Below, in pieces: positions 1 to 8,842 of a DNA stretch of 64,000 nucleotides; the stretch's first letter is position 1, and every line of letters begins with the position of its first letter. Both the position numbers and the translations under genes were made by a program. The notes under the pieces were generated by a model that was not told the DNA's origin, did no database searches, and was given only the letters and a program-made list of their open reading frames with translations. This DNA is from Bradyrhizobium sp. CCBAU 53351 (GTDB lineage Bacteria > Pseudomonadota > Alphaproteobacteria > Rhizobiales > Xanthobacteraceae), in NCBI RefSeq assembly GCF_015291745.1, contig NZ_CP030059.1:6537501-6601500 (forward strand), given 5' to 3'.

Positions 1-3000
1 CCCTGTCCCCCGCCAGCACGCGCTGCACCGAGACGAAGAACACCGGCACCATCAGCAGCGCCAGGATCACCACCGCGATCATGCCGCCCATCACGATGCT
101 GCCGAGCGCCTGCTGGCTGGCGCCGCCGGCGCCGTGGGCGATGGCCATCGGCAGCACGCCGCAGATGAAGGCAAGGCCCGTCATCAAAATGGGGCGGAAG
201 CGCAGGCGGCAGGCTTCGATGGTGGCTTCCACCAGGGGCTTGCCCTCTTTCCGCAGGTCTTTCGCGAATTCGATGATCAGGATCGCGTCCTTGGCCGCGA
301 GGCCGATGATGGTGATCAGGCCGACGGTGAAATAGACGTCATTGGGCAGGCCGCGCAGCATCGCCGCGGTCACCGCGCCGACGATGCCGAGCGGGACGGT
401 GAGCAGCACCGCGAGCGGAATGGTCCAGCTTTCATAGAGCGCGGCCAGACACAGGAACACCACGAACACCGAGAGCGCGAGCAGGAACGGCGCTTGCGAG
501 CCCGACAGCTTTTCCTGGAGCGACTGCCCGGTCCATTCATAGCCGAAGCCGCGCGGCAGTCTTCCCGCAAGCCGCTCCATCTCGGCAATCGCATCGCCCG
601 AGGTGAAGCCGGGCCTGGCTTCGCCGGAGATGCGCACCGCCGGATAATAGTTGAAGCCGGCGATCTGCGTCGGCCCGCGCGCCCATTCCACCGTGGCGAA
701 AGACGAGAACGGCACGAGCTGGCCGCGGCTGTTCTTGACGTTGTAATTAAGAATGTCCTCGGTCCGCATGCGGTCGCGGGCGTCGGCCTGCACCACGACG
801 CGCTGCATGCGGCCGCGGTTCGGGAAGTCGTTGATGTAGTTCGAGCCGAGATTGGTCGAGATCGTGTTGTTGATGTCCTCGAAGGTGACGCCGAAGGCGC
901 CGGCCTTCTCGCGGTCGATCACGAGATTGACGACGCCCGCCTCGGGCAGGCCCTCTACATAGACTTTCTGCAGCACCGGGCTCGCATTGGCCTCCGCGAT
1001 CAACTGGTCGGCGGCGCGCATCAATTGCTGATAGCCCTTCTGGCCGCGGTCCTGGAGGCGGAACGAGAAGCCCGAGGAGTTGCCGAGATTGTCGATCGGC
1101 GGCGGCTGCAGCGCCGCGATCTTCGCGTCTTTGATCGACGACAGATCGCGGTTGATGTCGTTGACGATCGCTGCGGCGGAATCCTTCGGCCCGCGCTCCG
1201 ACCAGTCCTTCAGAGTGATGAAGGCTTGCGCCGTATTCATGCCCTGACCTGAGAAGCTGAAGCCGGTGAGGAAGGTGACATCCTCGACGCCCGGCCGTGC
1301 TGCAAGATATTTTTCGACCTTCTCGATCACGGCCTCGGTGCGGGCGTAGGACGAATCCGATGGCGTCTGGACGTCGGTGGTGACGAAGCCCTGATCGTCG
1401 ATCGGCAGGAAGCCGCCGGGCAAGTTGACGAAAGCCCAGGACAATCCAACCAGAAGCGCGGCATAGACCAACATCAGGCGGCCGGTGCGCTTCAGCGAGA
1501 AGCCGACGGTGCGGGAATAACCTTCCTTGCCGCCTTCGAGCACGCGGTTGAACCAGCCGAACACGCCGCGCTTGGCATGGCCGTGGCCGGCTGCGACGGG
1601 CTTGAGCAAGGTCGCGCACAGCGCCGGCGTCAGCGACAGCGCAAGAAAGGCGGAGAAGCCGATCGCGGCGACCATGGTGACCGAGAATTGACGATAGATG
1701 ATGCCGACCGAGCCCGGGAAGAACGCCATCGGCACGAACACCGCCATCAGCACCAGCGTGATGCCGATGATGGCGCCCGAGATCTGCGACATCGCCTTTC
1801 GCGTCGCATCCTTCGGCGGCAGGCCCTCCTCGGCCATGATGCGCTCGACGTTCTCGACCACGACGATGGCGTCGTCAACGAGGATGCCGACCGCGAGCAC
1901 CATGCCGAACATCGAGAGCATGTTGATGGAATAGCCGGCCAGCAGCAGCGTGGTGCAGGCGCCCAGCAGCGCCACGGGCACCACGATGGTCGGAATGATG
2001 GTGTAGCGGATGTTCTGCAGGAACAGGAACATCACCACGAACACAAGCACCACGGCTTCGACCAGCGTCGACAGCACTTTCTCGATCGAGGCCTCGACCA
2101 CGGGCGTGATGTTGTAAGGGATCTGGTAGGTGATATTGGCCGGGAAGAAGCGTGACAGCTCCTTCATCTTCTCTTCGACCGCGCTCGCGGTCGCCAGCGC
2201 GTTGCCGGTCGGCGACATCAGCACGGAAAGACCGGCGGTCGGCTTGCCGTTCAGTCGCGTGTTGAACTGGTAGCTGAGACCGCCGACCTCGATGCGCGCA
2301 ACGTCGCGCAGGCGCACGGTGGAACCGTCGGCATTGGCGCGCAGGATGATGGAGCCGAACTCGTCCGGCGAAGAGAGCTGGCCCTTGACCAGCACCAGCG
2401 CGGATGTGCGCTGGCTCGACGTCGACGGCTCGGCACCGATGCTGCCCGAGGCGACCTGCGCGTTCTGCGCGGCGATGGCCTTGTTGACGTCGTCGGCGGT
2501 GAGCCCGTAGCCGACGAGCTTGGCCGGATCGACCCAGACGCGAAGCGAGCGCTCGGTCGAGTAGAGCGTAGCGCGGCCGACGCCGGGAATGCGGCGGATC
2601 TCGCCCAGCACGTTGCGGATCATGAAGTCGCCGAGACCGACCTCGTCCAGGCTGCCATCGGTCGAGCTGAGCGTGATGATCTGCAGCACCGCGCTGGACG
2701 CCTCCTCGACCAGGATGCCCTGCTGCATCACCGCGCGCGGCAGGCGTGCCTCGACGCGCTTGATGCGGTTCTGGACCTCGACCGAGGCGTCGTTGGTATT
2801 GGTGCCCGGCTGGAAGTTGGCAATGATCTCGACCTGGCCGAGCGAGTCGCTGGTCGATTCGAAATTGAGAATGCCGGAGGCGCCGTTGAGCTCCTCCTCG
2901 ATCAGCCGCGTGACGCTGTTGTAGAGGTTTTCCGGCGAGGCGCCGGGATAGCTGGTCGAGATCGAGATCGAGGGCGGCGCGATGATCGGATATTGCGCGA

Positions 3001-3094
3001 CCGGCAGCAGCGGCACGGCGATCGCGCCGATCAAGCAGATGAACAGCGCGACCACCCAGGCGAAGATCGGCCTGTCGATGAAGAAACTCGCCAT
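1..3094 (-). CDS. RND multidrug efflux permease (AcrB/MexB-like, HAE1 family), C-terminus cut by window edge
   Basis: This is an inner-membrane proton/drug antiporter of a tripartite efflux pump. The minus-strand frame opens with MASFFIDRPIFAWVVA, the classic HAE1 start. The TM4 stretch reads GMVLAVGILVDDAIVVVEN and so keeps the paired aspartates of the proton relay. AAKDAILIIEF in the second half keeps the relay lysine, and FLPIDDQGF matches the AcrB FLPDEDQG block. About 1031 codons are present. The frame runs off the window just after a VPVFFVSVQ segment, so only some 10-25 residues should be missing. The adaptor gene lies 6 bases upstream on the same strand, indicating one operon. An outer-membrane channel gene, if linked, would lie beyond position 1. 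The substrate cannot be told from sequence. Confidence 0.95.
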   Translation of the reverse strand, partial: MASFFIDRPIFAWVVALFICLIGAIAVPLLPVAQYPIIAPPSISISTSYPGASPENLYNSVTRLIEEELNGASGILNFESTSDSLGQVEIIANFQPGTNTNDASVEVQNRIKRVEARLPRAVMQQGILVEEASSAVLQIITLSSTDGSLDEVGLGDFMIRNVLGEIRRIPGVGRATLYSTERSLRVWVDPAKLVGYGLTADDVNKAIAAQNAQVASGSIGAEPSTSSQRTSALVLVKGQLSSPDEFGSIILRANADGSTVRLRDVARIEVGGLSYQFNTRLNGKPTAGLSVLMSPTGNALATASAVEEKMKELSRFFPANITYQIPYNITPVVEASIEKVLSTLVEAVVLVFVVMFLFLQNIRYTIIPTIVVPVALLGACTTLLLAGYSINMLSMFGMVLAVGILVDDAIVVVENVERIMAEEGLPPKDATRKAMSQISGAIIGITLVLMAVFVPMAFFPGSVGIIYRQFSVTMVAAIGFSAFLALSLTPALCATLLKPVAAGHGHAKRGVFGWFNRVLEGGKEGYSRTVGFSLKRTGRLMLVYAALLVGLSWAFVNLPGGFLPIDDQGFVTTDVQTPSDSSYARTEAVIEKVEKYLAARPGVEDVTFLTGFSFSGQGMNTAQAFITLKDWSERGPKDSAAAIVNDINRDLSSIKDAKIAALQPPPIDNLGNSSGFSFRLQDRGQKGYQQLMRAADQLIAEANASPVLQKVYVEGLPEAGVVNLVIDREKAGAFGVTFEDINNTISTNLGSNYINDFPNRGRMQRVVVQADARDRMRTEDILNYNVKNSRGQLVPFSSFATVEWARGPTQIAGFNYYPAVRISGEARPGFTSGDAIAEMERLAGRLPRGFGYEWTGQSLQEKLSGSQAPFLLALSVFVVFLCLAALYESWTIPLAVLLTVPLGIVGAVTAAMLRGLPNDVYFTVGLITIIGLAAKDAILIIEFAKDLRKEGKPLVEATIEACRLRFRPILMTGLAFICGVLPMAIAHGAGGASQQALGSIVMGGMIAVVILALLMVPVFFVSVQRVLAGDR

Positions 3095-3100
3095 GATGCC

Positions 3101-4312
3101 TTACTGCATCATCTGGGCGCGTTGACTTTCCACGATGGTCCCTGCCTCGGCCCAGGATTGCGGCTTGACCTTGTCGCCAGCCGCGAACTTCTGGAACCCT
3201 TCCACGACGACCTTGTCCCCGGCCTTCAGGCCCTCGGTGACAAACCAGACACCGTCCTGCACCGAGCCGGTGCGCACCGGCTGCACCGCAACGCGATGGT
3301 CGTCCTTGACGACGAAGACTTCGCTGCCACCGCCCCCGTTACGCTGGATCGCCTGCTGCGGCACCGCGATCGCGTCGGCGTCGATGCCCTGCTCGAGCCG
3401 CACGCGAACGTACATGCCGGGCAGCAGTTCACGATTCGCATTGGGAAACTCGCCGCGCAGGGTCACTTGTCCGGTATTGGCGTCGACCTTGGCATCGGAA
3501 AACAACAGCTTGCCGTTCAGCGGATAGATCGTGTTGTCGTCGAGCACGAGGCGCACCTTGGCCGCATCGGGTGCGATGCGCTCGAGGTCGCCGCTCTCGA
3601 AGGCGCGGCGCAACTGATTCAGCTCGTTCACCGATTGAGTGAAGTCGGCGTAGATCGGATCGAGCTGCTGAATGGTGGCGAGATTGGTTTCGTTTTGCAT
3701 CACGAGCGCGCCCTCGCTGACCAACGCTGCGCCGACGACGCCGTCAATCGGCGCCCTCACGGTGGCGTAGTCGAGGTGCAGCTTTGCCCGGGCAAGATCG
3801 GCCTTGCGGCCCTCGACCTCGGCATGCGCCTGACGCTCTGCCGCGATCGCCTTCTCGTTCTCGGCTTCAGGGGCGGCACGCTGGCTGGTCAGCATGGCGA
3901 TGCGGTGCGCCTGCTGTTTGGCCTGCATCAGCCCAGCTTCGGCCTTGGCGAGGGCCGCCTGGTTGGCTGACACTTCGACCTCGAACGGACGGGGATCGAT
4001 GCGGTAGAGCGGATCGCCCGCCTTTACTTCGCTGCCCTGGTGGAACAGGCGCTCCACCACGATGCCCGAAACCCGAGGCCGCACGTCGGAGACCCGGGTC
4101 GGCGCGACGCGGCCAGGAAGTTCCCGCACGATGGAGCGAGGCTGCGGCCTGACGGTGACGACGCTGACATCCGGTTCGGCCGGTTGTGCTTGGACTATGG
4201 CGGAGTTGGATTCCTCGCAGCCCGCAAGCAGCGGCGCTGCGACCGCGAGCATTATAGCCATGCAGGCGGATCGCACATGTAGCGCTGGCATAAAGGTAGT
4301 TGCCCCGTTCAT
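3101..4312 (-). CDS. RND efflux periplasmic adaptor (membrane fusion) lipoprotein, AcrA-like
   Basis: This protein bridges the RND permease and an outer-membrane channel. The N-terminus is a lipoprotein signal peptide ending in LLAGC. It is followed by the lipoyl half-motif (VRPRVSGIVVERLFHQGSEVK), an alpha-helical hairpin rich in Ala, Gln and Glu (residues about 105-165), a second lipoyl half (LDYATVRAPIDGVVG), and beta-barrel and membrane-proximal domains ending in GDKVVVEGFQKFAAGDKV. At about 403 residues it has the usual AcrA length. I use ATG 4312. A GTG one codon upstream (4315) is also possible. It is the first gene of the operon with the permease. No TetR or MarR repressor is adjacent, so its regulation is not visible. 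Confidence 0.93.
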   Translation of the reverse strand: MNGATTFMPALHVRSACMAIMLAVAAPLLAGCEESNSAIVQAQPAEPDVSVVTVRPQPRSIVRELPGRVAPTRVSDVRPRVSGIVVERLFHQGSEVKAGDPLYRIDPRPFEVEVSANQAALAKAEAGLMQAKQQAHRIAMLTSQRAAPEAENEKAIAAERQAHAEVEGRKADLARAKLHLDYATVRAPIDGVVGAALVSEGALVMQNETNLATIQQLDPIYADFTQSVNELNQLRRAFESGDLERIAPDAAKVRLVLDDNTIYPLNGKLLFSDAKVDANTGQVTLRGEFPNANRELLPGMYVRVRLEQGIDADAIAVPQQAIQRNGGGGSEVFVVKDDHRVAVQPVRTGSVQDGVWFVTEGLKAGDKVVVEGFQKFAAGDKVKPQSWAEAGTIVESQRAQMMQ

Positions 4313-4510
4313 CACATTGCTCTCAGGCTTCCAGAAAGGATCTGGACAGTCTGACGTGAAAAGGAAAATAGACGGTGTTTGCTGCGACGCAATGAGGGCG
4401 TGGGCGGCTCATTGTCACACGATCTAACTCGCTGAAAAAACGATCGATTTCGCGAGTCACCGGATCGTGAATCGAGTTCCCTTCCGGCGTGCTGCGACAG
4501 AAGTTCGCAA

Positions 4511-5530
4511 TTACCCGGCAGCTTTCAACCGATATTGGCTGACGCCCCATTCGGTTCCATCGGCGTAGCCGAACAGGCCCGATGTCGCGAGCAGGAACCA
4601 GCGCCAGCGCCGCAGCCAGAGCGCGGTCTCCTCGCCATAGACCTTGCGCAACGACGCCTCGATCGTGTCGCGATGCCTATCGCAATTGGCGAGCCAGTCG
4701 TTCGCGGTGCGCTGATAATGCGTGCCGCTCCAGCACCATTCCTTCTCGACCGTGAAGACGTCGTCGAATTGCCTGACGAGGTGATGGCTTGGCATCAGAC
4801 CGCCCGTGAAGACGTGCTGCGCAATCCAGTCGTCGCGATCGAGCCGGTCGAACAGCTGCGAGCCGGAGCGGTGGCTGACGATTTGCATGAAGAACCGCCC
4901 CTCGGGCGCGAGCCATGAGCGCAGGCGCGTCATCAGCTTGCGCCAGTTCATCATCTGCTCGAACATCTCGACCGAGACGATGCGGTCGAACTGGCCGTCG
5001 GGCGCGAACACGTTCATGTCCGCGGTGACGACGCGCAGGTTCAGCAAACCCCGCCGCTGCGCCTCCGCCTCGACATGAGCGCGCTGCGCCTGCGAGGTCG
5101 ACACGGCCGTCACCTTGGCGTGCGGAAACTGCCGCGCCATCCACAGCGACAGCGAGCCCCAGCCGCAGCCCAACTCGAGGATGGTCTGGCCGTCGGCGAG
5201 ACCGGCATGCTCGACGGTCTGGCGCAAGGCCTCCTCCTCCGCCTCCTGCAAGGTGCTCGAATCGGTCTTGTAGAAGCAGCAGGAATATTTGCGGCAGGGG
5301 CCGAGCACGTCGGCGAAGAACGAAGCGGGCACCTCGTCACGCCCGGCCTCGGAATCCTCGACGATCGGCCGCAGCATCATCCGGCCGGCGAAGGCGGCGT
5401 CGGTGGCCGCGTCATGGCTGGCGAGGCGCGTTGCAGTGCGGGAGCACAGGCGCTGGATCGCGGCGCGGATCACGAGGTCCGGCAGCGGCACGCGTTCGGC
5501 AGTCCCCATAATCGCGGAAACGACGCTCAT
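4511..5530 (-). CDS. SAM-dependent methyltransferase, cyclopropane-fatty-acyl-phospholipid synthase family
   Basis: This is a class I methyltransferase of the CFA synthase / coclaurine N-methyltransferase-like group, about 339 residues. The SAM motif is ILELGCGWGSLSLWMA (residues about 120-135). It is preceded by the family block RKYSCCFY, where CFA synthases have a similar YS..Y stretch, and followed by FDRIVSVEMFEQM and the late aromatic-rich region HVFTGGLMPSHH. It lacks the N-terminal lipid-binding domain of E. coli Cfa, so it is nearer the short eukaryote-type branch, and the acceptor may not be a phospholipid. I chose ATG 5530 (MSVVSAIMG) because the longer frame upstream reads like non-coding sequence. 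It stands alone, with the efflux operon about 200 bases downstream on the same strand. Confidence 0.85.
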   Translation of the reverse strand: MSVVSAIMGTAERVPLPDLVIRAAIQRLCSRTATRLASHDAATDAAFAGRMMLRPIVEDSEAGRDEVPASFFADVLGPCRKYSCCFYKTDSSTLQEAEEEALRQTVEHAGLADGQTILELGCGWGSLSLWMARQFPHAKVTAVSTSQAQRAHVEAEAQRRGLLNLRVVTADMNVFAPDGQFDRIVSVEMFEQMMNWRKLMTRLRSWLAPEGRFFMQIVSHRSGSQLFDRLDRDDWIAQHVFTGGLMPSHHLVRQFDDVFTVEKEWCWSGTHYQRTANDWLANCDRHRDTIEASLRKVYGEETALWLRRWRWFLLATSGLFGYADGTEWGVSQYRLKAAG

Positions 5531-5687
5531 GCGGCCCCCCGAATAGCGAACTTCTGCAGATACCTGTCTATCAAAGCGCCGCTTCCGGTCCGGGTTCCCA
5601 GCGCCGTCCCCGAAATCGGCGCATCCGGCGCTTTTTTTGGGCTGCCGCTGTGCCATAGTGCGCACCGCAAGCAAGTTTTCGTAACGG

Positions 5688-6716
5688 ATGATACCGGCCA
5701 TGCCGTCTGGCACTTCCCGCTCCACCATGGATATCGAGTACACAAAACTGTCCTCGCCCAGCGTCTTCCTGGTGCGGATGCTGGTCTTCCTGGTGCTGTG
5801 CACGCTGGTGGGCGTGGTGCTCTACAAGCAGATCATCCAGGCGTTCTTCGCCAATCCCGGGCTCAATGCCCTGATCGGCGGGGTGCTGTTCATCGGCATC
5901 ATCCTGGCCTTCCGGCAGGTCATCCGCCTCTACCCTGAGGTCTCCTGGGTCAACAATTTCCGCATCGCCGATCCCGGCCTGGCGCCGGCCCGGCACCCGA
6001 AACTGCTGGCGCCGATGGCGGCCATCCTCGGCGGCGAGCGCTCCGGCCGGATGTCGATCACCCAGACCACCATGCGGCATTTGCTCGATTCGATCGCGAC
6101 GCGCCTCGACGAAGCCCGCGACATCTCGCGCTACATGACCGGCCTTTTGGTCTTCCTCGGCCTGCTCGGCACCTTCTGGGGCCTGATCGAGACGGTCGGC
6201 TCGGTCGGCAAGGTGATCGACGGGCTCAAGGTCGGCGGCGATTCCGGCGCCCTGTTCGACACCCTGAAGGAGGGCCTCGCCGCCCCGCTCGGCGGCATGG
6301 GCATTTCGTTCTCGAGCTCCCTGTTCGGCCTCGCCGGCTCGCTGATCCTCGGCTTCCTCGATTTGCAGTCGAGCCAGGCGCAGAACCGCTTCTACACCGA
6401 CCTCGAGGACTGGCTCGCCACCACCGTGCGGGAATATGGCAGCGGCGACGTCGCGGTCGCGTCCGGCGGCGGCGGGGTCGCCAGCGGCGAACTGCAGGCC
6501 GCGGTCGAACGCTTGCGCTCCGTGCTCGAGGAAGGCGGCACCAGCCGCGGCACCACGGCGGCAATGGCGAGCCTTGCCGAAGCCATCCAGGCCCTGGTCT
6601 CGCACATGCGCACCGAGCAGCAGATGATCCGCGAATGGGCCGACGGCCAGGGCGAGCAGAACCGCGAGATCCGGCGCCTGCTGGAGCGCCTCGCCCGGCA
6701 GCCGGAGAAGAGCTGA
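5688..6716 (+). CDS. MotA/TolQ/ExbB-like proton channel protein
   Basis: This is an inner-membrane protein of 342 residues that probably forms the channel half of a proton-driven motor. Two hydrophobic segments lie near residues 28-50 and 58-78. A long cytoplasmic stretch follows, then the conserved block GLLGTFWGLIETVGSVG (about residues 162-178) and another long membrane region after GMGISFSSSLFGLAGS. These match the MotA/TolQ/ExbB proton-channel domain. The tail (about 245-342) is polar and helical. The MotB/OmpA-like gene starts 160 bases downstream on the same strand, so the two very likely work together. No flagellar, Tol or TonB genes are nearby. An orphan envelope motor is therefore more likely than a flagellar stator. 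A start at MDIEY (14 codons in) is possible. Confidence 0.85.
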   Translation: MIPAMPSGTSRSTMDIEYTKLSSPSVFLVRMLVFLVLCTLVGVVLYKQIIQAFFANPGLNALIGGVLFIGIILAFRQVIRLYPEVSWVNNFRIADPGLAPARHPKLLAPMAAILGGERSGRMSITQTTMRHLLDSIATRLDEARDISRYMTGLLVFLGLLGTFWGLIETVGSVGKVIDGLKVGGDSGALFDTLKEGLAAPLGGMGISFSSSLFGLAGSLILGFLDLQSSQAQNRFYTDLEDWLATTVREYGSGDVAVASGGGGVASGELQAAVERLRSVLEEGGTSRGTTAAMASLAEAIQALVSHMRTEQQMIREWADGQGEQNREIRRLLERLARQPEKS

Positions 6717-6730
6717 AGATCAAACGGAGG

Positions 6731-6860
6731 TCTCGTGCTCGGACGCGATGCAGCACGAAGTGATGCGTCGCCGAGCCGGGGCCCAGCACCTTCTGAATGA
6801 CAGATGGGTCCCGGCTCTGCGCAGCAGCGTTGCAGGCTGCAGCGCGTCCGGGACACGAGA
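6731..6860. repeat. Intergenic inverted repeat, family A copy 1
   Basis: The outer arms (TCTCGTG...GGACGCG and CGCGTCC...CACGAGA) are inverted copies. The inner blocks GAGCCGGGGCCCAG and TGGGTCCCGGCTCTGCG are shared with the copies at 12127-12285 and 23158-23290. This copy separates the MotA-like and OmpA-like genes of a likely operon. Confidence 0.75.
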
Positions 6861-6875
6861 GTGGAGATCGACGAT

Positions 6876-7904
6876 ATGGCACTGGCCCGCGGCCGCCGCA
6901 GCGACAGCTCCTTCAATTACTGGCCCGGCTTCGTCGACGCGCTGTCGACGCTGGTGCTGTCGATCGTGTTCCTGCTGTCGGTGTTCCTGGTGGTGCAGTT
7001 CTTCCTGTCCCAGGAGGTTACCGGCAAGGACAAGGCGCTGGAGCAGCTCAACGCCAAGATCGCGCAACTCAACGAGCTGTTGTCGCTGGAGAAGCTCGGC
7101 AAGCTCACGCTCGACGACCAGGTCTCGCAACTGAAGGCAGGCCTTGCCTCGGCCGAGGGCGAGCGCGACCGCATCAAGGGCCTCTATGACGGTCTCGCCG
7201 CCGCCGGCAACGACGCGCAAGGCAAGACCTCCGAGCTCGGCAAGGCGCTGGATTCGGAGAAGGCGGTCTCGGCGCGGGCGCTGGCGCAGATCGAGGTGCT
7301 GAACCAGCAGATCAGCGCTTTGCGCCGGCAGCTGGCCGCGCTGGAGGAGGCACTCGACGCCAGCGAGAAGCGCGACAAGGAATCGCAGAACCGCATTGCC
7401 GATCTCGGCTCCCGGTTGAACGTGGCGCTGGCGCAGCGCGTGCAGGAATTGTCGCGCTACCGCTCCGAGTTCTTCGGCCGCCTGCGCGCCATCCTCGGCA
7501 ACCGGCCCGACATCCGCATCGTCGGCGACCGCTTCGTGTTCCAGTCCGAAGTGTTCTTCGACACCGGACAGGCGATGCTGCTGCCCGAGGGCCGCGCCGA
7601 GCTCGACACGCTCGCGACCGCGCTGATCGAGCTCGACAAGAAGATCCCGAACGAGATTCCCTGGGTGCTGCGCGTCGACGGCCACACCGACATACGCCCG
7701 GTCAACGGCCCGAACTTCAAATCGAACTGGGACCTGTCCGCGGCACGCTCGATCTCGGTGGTGCAATATCTGGTCTCGCTCGGCGTGCCCGCGCAGCGCC
7801 TCGTCGCGGCCGGCTTCGGCGAATTCCAGCCGCTCGATCCCGGCAATACCGAGGAAGCCTACAAGCGCAACCGCCGCATCGAGCTGAAGCTGACGGAGCG
7901 GTAG
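6876..7904 (+). CDS. MotB-like, OmpA-domain peptidoglycan-binding protein with long coiled coil
   Basis: This is the likely stator partner of the upstream MotA/ExbB-like channel. There is one N-terminal membrane span (about residues 20-45). An aspartate at its start, in the context WPGFVDALSTLVLS, sits where MotB and ExbD carry their proton-binding Asp. Residues about 50-190 are Lys/Glu/Gln/Leu-rich and predicted coiled coil (repeated LxxQ and LxxEL patterns). The C-terminal 130 residues form an OmpA-like domain with VDGHTDIRPV, the N-W-DLSAARS block and NRRIELKL at the end, which binds peptidoglycan. I use ATG 6876. GTG 6861 would add five residues. Its stop overlaps the start of the acetyltransferase gene by one base, indicating translational coupling. 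Confidence 0.87.
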   Translation: MALARGRRSDSSFNYWPGFVDALSTLVLSIVFLLSVFLVVQFFLSQEVTGKDKALEQLNAKIAQLNELLSLEKLGKLTLDDQVSQLKAGLASAEGERDRIKGLYDGLAAAGNDAQGKTSELGKALDSEKAVSARALAQIEVLNQQISALRRQLAALEEALDASEKRDKESQNRIADLGSRLNVALAQRVQELSRYRSEFFGRLRAILGNRPDIRIVGDRFVFQSEVFFDTGQAMLLPEGRAELDTLATALIELDKKIPNEIPWVLRVDGHTDIRPVNGPNFKSNWDLSAARSISVVQYLVSLGVPAQRLVAAGFGEFQPLDPGNTEEAYKRNRRIELKLTER

Positions 7905-8350
7905 TGAGCGCGATCCACCTCCGCCCCTATCGGCCCGAGGACGAAGCCGCCTCGATCGACCTCTGGCATCGCAGCTGGCAGCAGGCCTATCCGCAGATCG
8001 ACTTCGCGGCGCGGCTGGAATGGTGGCGCGAGCGCTGGCGCAAGGATCTGGTGCCGAAGGCGCAGGTCGTGGTGGCCGAACAGGACGGCGCGCTGACCGG
8101 CTTCGTCACCATCGACGGCGAGGGCTATCTCGATCAGCTCGTGGTCGATCCTGATCACTGGGGCTCGGATGCCGCGCGGCTGCTCGTCGATGAAGCCAAG
8201 CGCCTGTCGCCCTCAGGCGTGACGCTGCTCGTCAACAAGGACAATTCCCGCGCCATCCGCTTCTACGAGCGCAACGGCTTTGCCCATGCCGGCGACGATG
8301 TGAACCCGACCTCGGGCCGGCCGGTGCTGAAGTTGGCGTGGAAGGCGTGA
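7904..8350 (+). CDS. GNAT family N-acetyltransferase
   Basis: This is an acetyl-CoA-dependent acyltransferase of 148 residues with unknown acceptor. The fold is recognisable from the N-terminal IHLRPYRPEDEAASIDLW, the central LDQLVVDPDHWGSDAARLLVDEAK (motif A, acetyl-CoA pyrophosphate binding; the usual Q/R-x-x-G-x-G/A appears here as HWGSDAA) and the C-terminal NKDNSRAIRFYERNGF (motif B). The start is GTG 7904, overlapping the stop of the OmpA-like gene by one base. It is therefore cotranslated with the motor pair, although no functional link is evident. Confidence 0.88.
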   Translation: MSAIHLRPYRPEDEAASIDLWHRSWQQAYPQIDFAARLEWWRERWRKDLVPKAQVVVAEQDGALTGFVTIDGEGYLDQLVVDPDHWGSDAARLLVDEAKRLSPSGVTLLVNKDNSRAIRFYERNGFAHAGDDVNPTSGRPVLKLAWKA

Positions 8351-8458
8351 TCCCGACGTAAGTAATTCCGGCGGGCGTGAGGCCCGTCACGCAGGGATCC
8401 AGGAACGTCTGCTAGTCGTTGATGCAGAGCAGCGATGACAAGCGGATGGAGACGAGCG

Positions 8459-8674
8459 ATGAAGCTGCGCGATTGGGCTCAAGGTTCCTCGGTCTTTCTG
8501 GCCGTCATCGTCGCCGGATATGTGTCGACGAGCTATGTCGACCAGCGCTTTGCATCGATCGGGACGCATGCTCCGGCGAACGGCCCTGCCCCGACGGCCT
8601 GCGTCGGCGAGGACGGCAGCTGGAAGAACTGGCCGTGGCCGAACGTGCCGACGCTCTCGCCGAAGTGCCGGTAA
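8459..8674 (+). CDS. Small membrane-anchored protein, unknown function
   Basis: This is a 71-residue protein that I do not recognise. A GGAG sits seven bases before ATG 8459, which supports translation from this codon rather than from the upstream ATG at 8435. Residues about 10-27 (SSVFLAVIVAGYVSTSY) form a single hydrophobic anchor. The rest is probably periplasmic and carries two cysteines, in PTACVGEDGSWKNWPWPN and at the penultimate-but-one position, which could form a disulfide. It lies alone between two repeat-containing gaps. A real gene is more likely than not because of the ribosome-binding site and membrane topology, but no family evidence is available. Confidence 0.5.
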   Translation: MKLRDWAQGSSVFLAVIVAGYVSTSYVDQRFASIGTHAPANGPAPTACVGEDGSWKNWPWPNVPTLSPKCR

Positions 8675-8709
8675 GTCGACTGAGGGGCGCCAGCCCTTGC
8701 GCCAAGCTC

Positions 8710-8820
8710 CGCTGTCATCACCCGCGAAGGCGGGTGATCCAGTACTCCGAGACAGTGAGGTTAGAACCGAGGCGCCGCGGCGTACTGGATTCCCCGCCTG
8801 CGCGGGGAATGACACTGTGG
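8710..8820. repeat. Intergenic inverted repeat, family B copy 1
   Basis: This element of about 110 bases has two small hairpins, CCCGCGAAGGCGGG near the left end and CCCCGCCTGCGCGGGG near the right. They flank an internal GATCCAGTACTCC/GCGTACTGGATTCC inverted pair. The same layout recurs at 26407-26520 and 45127-45239. Confidence 0.78.
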
Positions 8821-8842
8821 TTGTGGTGACGATCGAAGCCCC

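Noticed and set aside
8710..8820. Repeats as a CRISPR array
   Set aside because: Copies are single, far apart and imperfect, with no regular spacers and no cas genes.
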